Origin: Lateolabrax maculatus
Taxonomy: Eukaryota > Chordata > Actinopteri > Acropomatiformes > Lateolabracidae
Direction: 5' to 3'
Length of the DNA: 64,000 nt
Assembly: GCA_031216445.1 (NCBI GenBank)
Contig: CM062215.1
Coordinates: 4,631,501-4,695,500, forward strand
Shown: one piece after another, positions 12,401 through 24,100 of the stretch
How positions within the stretch are numbered: position 1 is the first letter of the stretch
Layout: the number at the start of each line of letters is the position of its first letter
The notes under the pieces: generated by a model
The model's input: the letters and a program-made list of their open reading frames with translations, nothing else
The model's database searches: none
Told to the model about the DNA's origin: nothing
Position numbers and translations under genes: made by a program

Positions 12401-12975
12401 ATATACAGCATTAATGTGTTTGTCAGTCACATAGGCTGATGCTGATTAGCAAATGTTGAGTAAACAGTAAATGACACTAATTAACCAATAAACACCCAAA
12501 TATCCAACTGGAAACATTAATAAATTCCACTTTAGGTCTTGATATCCTGCCACAGTCCAAAATAACCTGCCAGAAAGGGCCAAATATTTGAATCCTCATT
12601 GATCCAGTGGTGACACAAACCACTAACTAGGCAATTAATGTTTGTACCGCTGCACTTCATCCAGCCTAATTTTGAGCTGCTAAGCCTCACAGCAGGCCTC
12701 CTGGAAGGCGGCTGCAACAATGGCAGCAGCCTGTTTGAAAGTAGGAAAGTTACAAAGCCTGTAGTGTCCTGAAAACTCACTTTATCTGGTGTTTTAAGGC
12801 TTTAAGTAAAAAAGTCGACAACTGTCTCTAAATCTAAAATGCATATTCTTAAAGCAAGCAAAATAAAGTATAGTGTTACTGTGATTTTTGCTCTATATTA
12901 GGTTCTTATCAGCTGAAACAGGTCCCTCAAGATATCTCTGTGTTCATTTTAAGACTTTGGTAATGAATGAGAGGA

Positions 12976-13090
12976 CTGATTAGTGTTTGGCTTTGATTAT
13001 ACTAATTAAGGCTCCCTTTGCTTGGAGTACTGATTAGATAAGTAGAGGCAGTGAGTAGGGGGTTGGAAAAGTAATTCATCATCTGATTAG
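12976..13090. promoter_or_regulatory. Cluster of three evenly spaced CTGATTAG motifs
   Basis: Identical CTGATTAG octamers occur at 12976, 13030 and 13083, that is 54 and 53 bp apart, with a fourth at 12432. Each contains a homeodomain core (TAAT on the other strand, as CTAATCAG). An ACTAATTAAG homeodomain-type motif lies between the first two. It could be an enhancer for igfbp2 or stk11ip, but the motif is short and AT-rich DNA yields such matches by chance. Confidence 0.25.
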
Positions 13091-13416
13091 TGGGCCTGTA
13101 TAAAATGAAGTTATAAAGGTCACACTAACAGCAACTAAACAGCTGGATTATGTTTTTTTATCCTTCGCTAAAATGTTATGAATTGTGTTGTGAAACATTT
13201 TTTTTATTCGAATGCAGCACTGCCTGAAAAAGAGTTCACATGGGTATAAAAACTGTCAAAACTAGTTTTCATGCATGCACAGTTAACCAACTGGTGCAAT
13301 GTGCAACATCTCACTGAATGGAAATGTTTACCAAATTACAGCACATAAATCCTTACATGGAAATGTTCGCATCACAAGTCCCAAACGGAAAAATGCTTAT
13401 GCGTGTGCGTGCATTT

Positions 13417-13440
13417 TGTGTGTGTGTGTGTGTGTGTGTG
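13417..13440. repeat. (TG)n microsatellite
   Basis: Twelve uninterrupted TG units, preceded by a looser GTGTGCGTGC stretch. Confidence 0.9.
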
Positions 13441-14349
13441 CCCAAGTGTGTTTGTTTGCTGCCTAGCAACAAGTGATGCATGTGCAAATTAGGAAAGTTC
13501 TTGCTTTATTTGGTCATGCAAATCTTTGTGAAGTATCTGTTATGGAGCCACAGCATGACGTGTTCCCCAATGAAACAAAATAAAGACCTGCTGAAAACCG
13601 CTCTCCTAATGTGTTGAGTAAATGTCTACAGTCAAAGCTCTCAGCCTGGTTATATGCTGATGTCAGCATTACATTATTCACTGACATTACTGTTTTTTCC
13701 TGTAACAAAGTTGATACCTTCTAAGCAACACCATCTAATTGGCGTACCGGGTCACACAACTGTCTTTCTGCAGTTTAGCTCCATGAAATAACAAGTTTTA
13801 CAAATTAACTTGTTTACAGTTTTTTTTTGTGCATCACAAATTGAAATCAGACTTGGTTTAATCTGGTTTATTCAGAAATCAGTGCACTCTCTGCAGCCAT
13901 GCAAGGCATAAATAACACTCACACTCCTTGGCCAACCAGCTACGCAGCTCTGTGTTTTATTGGTGCCATGACTCGGATATGGTTTGCCCCGACATCTGCC
14001 AACAGACAGATGTGGTGTGAGACTCAGGTTGGTAAATTTGACAGCTGGCATTTATTAAAACCTCAGCCACCACAAAGCCTGTGCCTTAATGCTTGTGTCT
14101 TTAAAGGTAGGAAGCACAAAAGGTCTAGTATAGGCCTCTGTTGAGTCCATACGTTCAAGATTCAAAATGCTGTGACAGGGTCGAAACTATGTTTGCTTCG
14201 GGCTGCAAAAAATAATAAAATCCAATCGTGTTAACCACTCATGCATGGTGCAGCTGCTTGCTTTTCTGAGGTATGAATGGTTGCATGGACTCTGTGTCTT
14301 TGCTGGTTGTACTGAGGACTGAATTTGCCGTTTTCATTTGCATGCATGT

Positions 14350-14380
<31 letters not shown>
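14350..14380. repeat. Compound (GT)n(AT)n microsatellite
   Basis: A GT run passes directly into a TA run. It makes short open frames on both strands that are not genes. Confidence 0.9.
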
Positions 14381-14759
14381 GTTGTTAAATCTGGGATCCT
14401 TGCTAAAGTGCGCCACCCAGTGGCCATTTGCAGTAATACACCACCTTACAACATACAAACTGCACAGAAATGTACTAATTTCGTGTGATTTTAAGATGCA
14501 TATGGTTGATTTTCATATAAATATAAGAGCCAAACATTTCCTAACATGAAACAAGAGTTGTCAAGCAGTTTTGTTGAGTTATGAGGGGAAAACTCTAAAA
14601 TAAAAGGCCTTTTTATGATTTTAATGTAACCTAATTTATCCTAATTGTCTCTTTTAAGCAGAGGACAATGGAGCACTAATTATAGGCAACAATAAAAACT
14701 TAAAGATAAAAAAAACTGTAATCTCTTCCTGTATTGACTTATTTCGAGTTCGCCTGAGA

Positions 14760-15117
14760 TCCTTTCTGTCTTATCGCGGCCGCCGTAGTCGGTCTGGCCA
14801 AACGTCATGTGACAAAAAAAAAAAAAAATGTCAACATCACGAACAAGTTGTGTTTACCGCTGAAACGTCGTCTCTCCTCAGGCACAGACACCGACATGTT
14901 TTAGGCACCGACCCCCGGAGGTGAAGCTGCATGTCAGCGGTCTGTCGTCCGTCTGTGCGCAGGTTCGTCGTTTCCACTTTAACCAGGAAATCGCGGAGCT
15001 ACTTCACTGTCCAACGCTAATGCTAGAGTGACGCGCTAAAATGTTGCACAAATGTCACATGCTTGAAATTGGAAAAACGGACTCTGTTTCAGTTTTCCTT
15101 GTTTGAAACGCCTCAGG
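14760..15117 (+). promoter_or_regulatory. stk11ip promoter and 5' UTR region
   Basis: This stretch is richer in CpG than its surroundings (GCGGCCGCCGTAGTCGG at about 14776, several CGTCG phrases at 14860-14970). It lies directly upstream of the stk11ip start codon. No TATA box was seen. The transcription start is not determinable from sequence alone, and an upstream noncoding exon cannot be excluded. Confidence 0.6.
14804..14813 (+). promoter_or_regulatory. M-box / CLEAR-like E-box in the stk11ip promoter
   Basis: GTCATGTGAC contains the M-box TCATGTGA bound by MITF/TFE family factors and differs at one base from the CLEAR consensus GTCACGTGAC used by TFEB on lysosomal genes. It lies about 305 bp upstream of the stk11ip start codon. 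The link to lysosomal control is inferred. Confidence 0.35.
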
Positions 15118-18100
15118 ATGGCCGTGTCTCCCGGTGGCCAGTCGTCCCTTGTGCAGAGCTTGGCCACGCTCCTCCGAAATGATGGTAAGTTACCAAAAAA
15201 AAAAAAAATGGGATTTACAGACACTGGCTGCAGTTGAATACTTGATCTGTTTGAGTGACAACAAGGTGGGGTCGTGTCAGGTGTGTTTTGGCTGCATGTC
15301 ACCTTGCACAGTGCAGCCAAAACACACAGGCAGTTATTGAGACTGTCCACATTTCCTTTTGTTGTAAAGTGTCTTTCTTTGTCTGAGTAACACTAAGTGT
15401 CCACCAGATGTGCATTAGACAAACACTTAGTTCGCTGTTAGATTCCTAAAGGTCCAAATGACTTGTCTCTCCCAAAACCCCCCCCCCCCCCCGCAGGAGA
15501 CTCGGTGCTGGATGGCAGCAGCACGCTGACCCTGCAGGCGGCCAGCCTGCAGCAGCTCACCAGGCTGTTCGAACAGTACCTGCTGTCCAGGAGCCAGCAG
15601 CATGGCTTCCTCGCGCTGCCCTCCCACCCTGCAGACACTGCTTCCCTGCTGCAGCTGCAGTTCCTGTTCGACGTCCTGCAGAAGACCATTTCCCTCAAGG
15701 TGAACGAGGAACTACTTTTTTCCCCCCTATAAAAAGTCTCTAATCTAATTCTATGGGGGAAAAACAATTGCTTACATATCTGTTTACTTGTACCTCTGCA
15801 GCTCATCAACCCGCCAGGGGTGAAAATTCAGTCTGTGGTGAAAATCTTCCCATTCAAGTCTCTGAAGTGTTTGGAGGTAGAGTATGAACCCTGACTACAT
15901 TCATTGCTCAATTCTTTCCTCAGTCTCTTTTATTCCGTCCTGCTTCTTCCTCAATTTCCAACACGCAAAATGTCCTCATTCTATACGTTTCTTTTTGTCT
16001 CACTTCCTTCCCAGCTGAAGCGAATCCCTCCACACTGTCTAGAGGGACTCAGGGGGGTTTACTCCCAGTTGGAGGTCTTCACGTGTTCAAAGAGCCTCAG
16101 CTCCCTGGAGGTACTCTCCTCGTGCAGTGCATCTGTCAGCAAGTACCATTGAGTGCATGTGTGGCATCTCTGCCTATAAAAGAGACCCAAAGGCTAAGTT
16201 ATATATCCGTGTCTGTGTTTTTTAGGAGCTGCTGTCCCTGTGTGGAGGTGACCTGAGCTCTGCACTGCCTTGGCTGGAACTGCACACCCTCAACTTCAGC
16301 TACAACTCCATTGTCTGCCTTGACCAGTCACTAGTGAGACAAACACCCGCACAGAGGCATCGTTACTGACATATTAGCTGTTGTGATCTCCACTTGACTT
16401 CAACCTTCTCTTCTCTTTCTTTCACAGAGTTTACTGAACGTCCTGAAGTCTTTAGATTTAAGCCATAATAAGATTCAGGAGTGTACTGAATTTCTAAAGG
16501 TTTCTGTTTGTTTTTATTATAATTCAACTTTTAAAAAAAAATATATCTTCCTCTATTCCTGCTGGTGACAATCCCTCATTCTGCCTCTGTCTATGTCTTA
16601 TTCCCTCATTGCTTTCTCTCAGCCCTTGAGTGAACTGGAGCACTTGAACCTGGGCTACAACTGCCTGCAGAGGGCGCCAACGCTTGGCCTGAGTGCCAGA
16701 GCCAAACTAATCACACTCAACCTCAGGAATAATGAACTGGAGACTATAAACGGTAAAGTCGAATGATGTAGGCAGTCACAGAGTTTCTTATCTTGTTCTT
16801 TAAACACACATTCAGTCACTGGTCAGATCTGAGTAGTCAGCCAATCCATTCACAGAGTTGAAACCTATAAAATCACTTACAGATACCTACCACTGTTTAA
16901 TTAAACAGGTGTTGAGCAGTTGTCTGCACTCCAGCACTTAGACCTGGCCTACAACCTCCTGTTGGAGCACTCCCAGCTGGCTCCTCTTTCCCTGCTGCAC
17001 TGCCTCAACACAGTAAGGAAACACGTACACCCACAAAGTATCCAGTACATCTTTTATTGGACACATTTATTTTCTTTAGGTACTTTCTTCTCATACTGCA
17101 TGTGAGATCAGCGCACTGTAAAATGTAATATATCTTCTTATAGCTGAACCTGGAAGGCAACCCGCTGTACTTCCAGAAGACCCATCGCAACTGCACCGTC
17201 CGACATCTCTCCCCAAAGGCTGCAAACCTTAGAGTGAGTAATAATTAGCTAGACATATATATATATATTTAAACTTGCAGAATAGTGAAGCATTAAAAAA
17301 GTGTTCTGCCAGGACATTTGTTTTAGACATCAGGGCAGCAGGAAAAATGGCATAACAGCACTTTACAGCACCTAACAGCAGACATCACATTATGTTCTGG
17401 TCTTAAACACATAAAATATAAAAGGAAAAAACTTGTGGGAAGCGGTTACATGTCCAAAGCAAGCTGTGATCTTAAAATATACTTTACAGTTATAGCAGCG
17501 GTTGACTCATCTGCTTTGTATCAACAAAGGCACTATATTTATGTCTTAATTTATCTGAGAGCGCAGCCGCTCGACACACACAAAACCAGCTTACGGTCTA
17601 CCATATGTGAACTCCAAGGTGTTTCTACATGACTGGCTGCACTACAGACTTGTACTGGCTTGTGGTCTTCTGTCATATTTGGTCGAAAATCCGCAACAGG
17701 CCCAAGTGGTGACTACTGGATAATTGGTTGAGAAAAATGTGGCATGTCATGTTTTTTTGTTTTCTGTTTTCTGTGTTTTTCACATAACCAAGTTTCTATT
17801 TTTTGTTTTTTTCCAGCTCAAACTTGATGGTACCCGGCTGTCCTCATCTGAGTTATCAGTAAGTTTCTCAATCAATATTTGATCATCCCACTGTAGCAAA
17901 CTGTCTTAAAGTTGGTGGGGTTCTTTGGATACTGCATTTGACCCTGAAGCAGATATTTCTGGGTTAATAAATGTATTGTATGTATTTTCTCTTTTTGTGA
18001 GTTATTAGAAGTCTAATGTTAGACCCCTCTCTTCTGCAGGTTCTGCCAAAACCAGGCCAGCTGATCGTCCAGGTACAGACTTCGACGACAGTTGCCATGC

Positions 18101-21100
18101 CACCGGAACGGAGTAACCAGGAAGTATCCAGTGGTGCTGGGGAGCTTAGTGACAGCATGTCAGTTGGAGAAGTTGGAGTCTCGCACATTCGGAGGAAGAA
18201 ATCCAGGGTGAGTCTTTGAAATAGTTACGTAGTCTTTCTCTGTGATGTGAAATATTTCCTGTTTAATAACCAAATACTTTTGTAAGACATTTGGCTTTAC
18301 TTAAATTTTAAAAGGATTTAAACTAACTATTTGCTGAGATATATGCTCGTAATTCCTGACAAACTGAATGCTGTGACCTCTTTTTTTCACACCGCTTCTG
18401 TTTCAGACCAAGGTCAGAGTGCGAAGGGCCAGCATATCTGAGCCCAGTGATACAGATTACGAGCCCAGACTGCTCTCCTCTGCACAGAGTGAGTTTTAAA
18501 AGCATGTCTGTCCAGTGTTTTCTATATTTGTTTATATTTACCATACTAAATATCTAAATTCACATCCTTTTCTCCCTGACTTTTATTATTATATTTCACT
18601 TGTTTTAACTTCTTGTCGCTTGTAATGTTGTTGACCAAAACTAAAAAATAAATATCTAAAACATAACAATGTTATTTTTCCACCAGACATTGTCCTTCCC
18701 CACCAGCAGGAGATTGAGCGCATGTCCAGCTTCAGAGACCAGCTGGGTGAGGATTGGCTGAGGTACCAACATCATCTAGATGGCGCTTCCCCCTCTACCA
18801 TCACCTCCGCTGTCGGCACCAACCAGCCGACTCCCAACAGTCAACCCCTCCCCAACGGCTTCAACACCGCCGCACGTCCATCCACCAGCCCTGGGCGCCA
18901 GCCGTCTCCAGCCTCCCTGGAAGTCACAGATGTCCTCCCCCCACCGCTGCTCTCATCTGAGCCCAGGTCGGAGACGTTTGACGCGGACGCAGACCTGGAA
19001 ACAGAGTCTACCCTACAGTGGCCCGGTCAGAGCTCGCGGTACACAGAGTCCACCTTGGAGGACAGCATGGTGGACGGCCAGAGAGTGGTGAGCTCACCCG
19101 GGCCAAGTCCAGAGTCCCAAAAGTCAGCGAGAGGGGAGAGCGTCAAGGACGAAGAAGAGGAGGAGGAGGATCTGGGAGGTAGGGAAGTCAAAAAGATCAG
19201 TAGCATCAAAATTCTGTGTAATGACATCATAAGGAGACAAACATTATTAACATATTTGCACTATGAAAGCCAATAAACTTACTTATACAGTGTTTTTTTT
19301 TTCATTAGAACAATGCAACTCTCAGGAAAATAATCAGTGTGAAAAGGTTTTTAAGGTTTTCCTCCTCTTCTGATCTCCCTTCTTCTCTCTTTTATTTTTT
19401 CGTTAGTGGATCTGTGTCACCCCTTACTTGTGGGCGTCTTATCTGACAAGGATGAAGAAGATGGTGAGGGCCAGGGGGAGCGGAGGAGGAGGAGGAGGGA
19501 GGTGTTCCTGCGCGTCAAACAGGGCCTGATGCTGGAGGTGGACATGCAGCGCGGCCAGGAGAGATGCCGTCTGGAGCTGGGCAGCCTGGCTCGGGTGGAG
19601 ACCACAGAGGCTGCCTGGACCCGAGGGGTGAGAGGAGGAAGGGAGGGAGGGAGGGAGGGAGGGAGGGAAGGAAATGACTTGTGAGGTTCTGGGGTTTAAA
19701 TATCACTATTTGAATGAATGAAACTAAAACGAGTTTCCTCCTCATTATATTGCTTAGGTTGCATGTTAAACTTTGCATCCCAGAAGAAGAATTTAAAGCA
19801 GATATTCTGATTGGTGGCTGGTAATTTATTAAATCATATAGCTCAACTCTAAGCGCATGACGGCATAAGTAAAAAGTTGTCAATTTAAGTTTTCTTTCTT
19901 TTCCTCAGGAGGCAGAAGAGATGCTTCCAGCTGTGGAGCTTCAGTTCGACTACATCAGCAGGGAGAAAAGGAGGCGATGCTACGTCCTGCTTGATGATGA
20001 CCCACAGCAGGCACTGCAGGTTAATATAACACAGACACACTGAAATTCATACACACACACACACTATTAGTACACTAGTATTTGATTCCTTCCGGAAGAA
20101 ATATTGTTGTAAGATGACACACAAGTTCACACTCCTGCAAAAGAATTAGACCAAAAACCCGTAGATTTTCTTCTACGCCCCCACATGCATGAGATGCTTG
20201 ACATACAAGGCAAACCAGTGAGTCATTTACACATAAACGAGAACAACACCCTTCTTGGACGTCCTGTGCGAGTCTGGTCATGCTTGCAGGCTGCCCTCTA
20301 CTCAAACTCTGTTACCTTTCTTGTCCTATCTGACGTCAACAAACAGCAGCACACTCTGTACCATCTTTACTACCTTGTTATGTTATGAGCTTGGTCTTCC
20401 AACATTGTGCAACATCGACTGTGTGCCAGATGTCATTTTAACACAGAAAGCCATTACCAATTCCAGTATGTGATATGTTTTGTGCAGATTTGTGGTGAGC
20501 TGTCAATGACTTATGAATGATGTTATATAAACAGGCGCATAGCTGAAGTGACAAGTATAAAACCCCAACAAACACCATGAACATAGCCGCACATGGCACA
20601 AGATCGATTGTCCTAGCGTTTACAGAAACACTCGCACATTATTTGCCAGCTATGATGTATCCTGTCAAATCTGCAGCTGCAAAGTTTTGTATATGCAAGT
20701 GTGCATTTTGCAAATGTCAGACAGTACTTTGTTTCATGACCAAAATATCACATCAGTAGGGAAAAGTGTAATCTTGCATATCAGATGAGCTGTTAACAGT
20801 TGAAAATGTCACCTTTGGCCAACGTTTCTGAGCTGACAAGCTTGTTTTCTGCACAGATAATGGTCGACCTGCCCCTGGTTGCTCAGTTTTGTTGTTGTCC
20901 TCAGTTTACAATGTAAAAACATACGTTTTTGCTGACTAGGCTCTGACTGACGTACTGACACATGTGGCGGAGGAAAACCAGCGGCGTGACGACGAGCTCC
21001 GCCCCAGCTGTGTTCGCCTGCAGTGCCTCCGCTGCAGGTCAGAGTTCATGCTTCAGAGAGAGAGCAGTGAGGAGGAGGCGGGGGGCAGAGCGAGGAGGAG

Positions 21101-24100
21101 AGGGGCTGCGATGCTACCAGAAGGTGTGGAAGAACAGGATGAGGAGGAGCTGACCGAGTGGGATGATAACAGCAAAGGTGAGAGTGAAATGCACATGAGG
21201 AAAGACATGTAGAACCTTATGTTATGTGTGTATAATGCATCTTTATTTGTAACTTAGCATAAATCTTTTTCCTTTTGTTTGAATATTGCTCGATGTTTTT
21301 TCTTTCAAATACTTGATTTCATATGCCAAATAAGACAATCACTGACCAGATGTTAAAAGGCATCTTGACAAAAACAAATAGCATTTGACAATAGAAAAAC
21401 GCCCTTTAAACAAAGCTCATAGGTGAAAAAAAGTTCCCAAGCAACGTGATGTTTGGCTTTCGTTTATATCTGAATCTGTCATCGTTAGATGTCAAATAAT
21501 GCCACACACACACCACAGCCTTGACTTAAAAGCCGTTTTCTGATTCATCCCTTATACTGAGTCACGCACAGCCTCAGATGAGTCATACTCACATATTCTA
21601 GATCATCATAAAAATGAAGTACTACATGCATTTTAAATGTTTCTACTGAAATTACCGCTTTCAATGTCAGCTGGGTGGTCAATGTCAGCTTGGTGTATTG
21701 TTGATAATTGGAGATAAGACAGAAAAGACACAAAGAAGGTCACAAATCTTTTTTATCATTTGTCGTCAAAGCACTTCATGACTACTCCTCAACTATCAGG
21801 CTCCCATTGGGAGTCTGCACAGGGCTGCAAATTTTCCCAAAACAAAATTGTGGTTTCAGATGGGCTTGAGTGAAGCATCCCAGGAGTTATCTCTTCTCTT
21901 TTATTGCCAAGCGGCCCACTCCGCTGAGTTCCCACCTCTATTATCAGCAGCAGACAGATGACAGATAGTACCCTTCGCTCCAGCAGCCACCTCCCAGCAT
22001 TATGACCAAACCTGAAATTAAGACCTGCACTAGCACGCACAGACTGTACACAGGCTTTGTTCGACAGATGTTTTAGGGAATTCTTGGAACCGCACTCCTT
22101 TGTTAGTATGCTTAGCCTGCTGCTCAGATGAGATTTCAGGCAATAAATACCTTTTTCATTCGCACGTGTCTGAACTTAGACACTTGTTTGCCTGTGGGTA
22201 ACATAAATACATGCCCTGCAGATACTGAAATATCACTCTTCCTCATATGAAACCTCTTAGGAATGAAGGCATGCATGTTTTCTCTCCATCTTCTTGCATT
22301 ACAGGTCATTTGGTTGTTAGAATCATTCAACTCTGATGTTCTTGAGTTGACGTAGACACAGATGATATGGTTTTAAAATGCATTCCTCATTTTGTTGTTG
22401 TTGCACACACAATATAATAATAGGATTAACATTTCATTTTTAAATGAAAAAAATAAGCTGTCTTCATTTATGCCCTGGCAAATAACTTTACTCCACGGAT
22501 TACAAAACTTTAAACTAGGAGTTGAACAGTCATCAACATAACTATATATCTTGATAAAAGACATTAAGGGTCACAGGCTTTTGTAATTATCACAATAAAC
22601 CTTTTTATCGCAATAACCGATTAAGTCCATGAGGGGGAGCACCTCCTATTCTCTATCAGTGATTGAGATGTTTTCACCATCACCAATATGTAGCTTTTTG
22701 TAAATAACTGTGCATATATATTTTCAGGTCATATTTGTCCAGAATGTGGTAGTGATCATGTGGTCCAGCTGGCTGGCCGATCAGCTCCCAACTGCAGTAC
22801 GCCCATCCGTCGCTCATCGAGGCCGGACAGCGGGGACGATCATCCTGATATAACCCAGAGCACTCGGAGTGTCAATAAGGTCTTTCTGAACTGCAAAACA
22901 CTTTCTCCTCATCTGTTTGCACTTGAGCTGTAATTTAATTCCGAAATAGTTCAACGAGAATCTCATAATTTCCATTTTTCATCTTAATCACAACAGGATG
23001 ACTACACAGATGCCAGCATCAGCAGTAGTCCCATCGTTGAAGCTGCCACCACGACAGAAGATCCCACCTTCTTCACCGCCCAGGGAAGCGCCTTCTTCAT
23101 CGGGGAAGGTCAGGGTGATACCTCCAGCCTCTCCTACAACACAGACTGCCAAAGTAAAGAGGATCTGGCTGGGAGCTACCACTACACCGCCACAGGTGCT
23201 ACACCACCTGAAGTCCAAGCCCAGCCTGCGGGAAGATCCACCCCGAATGGTGGGTTTTTGCTCTGTTTTTTCAGGTTATCTGCAGGTCTTGAAAAGTGTT
23301 AAAAAGCACTGAATTCAAAAGGCAGTAGAAGGTATTCAAAAGTTTTAAATTTAATTTGCCAAAGTCTCAAATATTTACCATATTTTTGGTTAATCCATCA
23401 ACTTTCTGTCGCATTAATTTAAATGAATTATAACATTGGGAATTATTGTTATATTCTACTTGGAAGTACTGAAAAAATATAATTATTAATAATTCAAGGC
23501 CATATTGTCCCTACAGGTTTTCCATCATACTTTAATACTTTGACCAGTGTTATTGTGAATCAGGTATCGGGAATTGATGCAAGTGGGATTTAAAATGTCA
23601 AGAAAAGTCCAAAATTGAACTCGGTCCGATGTACAAATGTCAGATAATAGTGAAAAATCTCCAAAACTGTTTATCACAGCCTAAAGAGACATGCCTAAGA
23701 TTGATCCAAAGATTTTTCATTTATAGTGATATAAAACAGAGAAAAGCAGCTTTTTAGAAGATGGAAACAAGAAACTGACAACTGATACAGCTAATGGATT
23801 CGATTAATAGACAGATCGTGTCAGCCGAACACTTTTTACATCCAAAATAACGTTGTGATGTTGGCAGTGCTGTTTATTGGAGGAAAGCCCAAACAGCAGT
23901 AAAATATAACGGGTATCTTATTACTTGATTTGAATTCTACAGTTCATATGGTCATTGTAAAACACATCAACTGTGGCTTGTGGTATAAACTGTTTATGTC
24001 AGTTTCATTGCTTTTCCTAAAGATATATTTAAGTCTTAATTGAAAGTGAACAGAGATGGGAAGTATTTGGATTTGGATATTGTGTGGCGCAGAAATGCTA

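Larger units (their letters stand above)
10343..14759. other. Intergenic region between divergent igfbp2 and stk11ip
   Basis: AT-rich sequence without recognisable exons. It holds the repeat-like block at about 11960-12400, a group of CTGATTAG motifs at 12976-13090 and two microsatellites. The two flanking genes point away from each other, so their 5' regulatory DNA should be here. Confidence 0.6.

Noticed and set aside
15281..15327. Reading the intron 1 hairpin as a microRNA precursor
   Set aside because: The stem is only 16 bp with no extension beyond the arms, too short for a standard precursor. No known microRNA seed was recognised.
18780..19230. Alternative-frame open stretches inside stk11ip exon 13
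   Set aside because: The main frame continues the gene with correct phases on both sides; the other frames are Pro/Ser-rich shadows.
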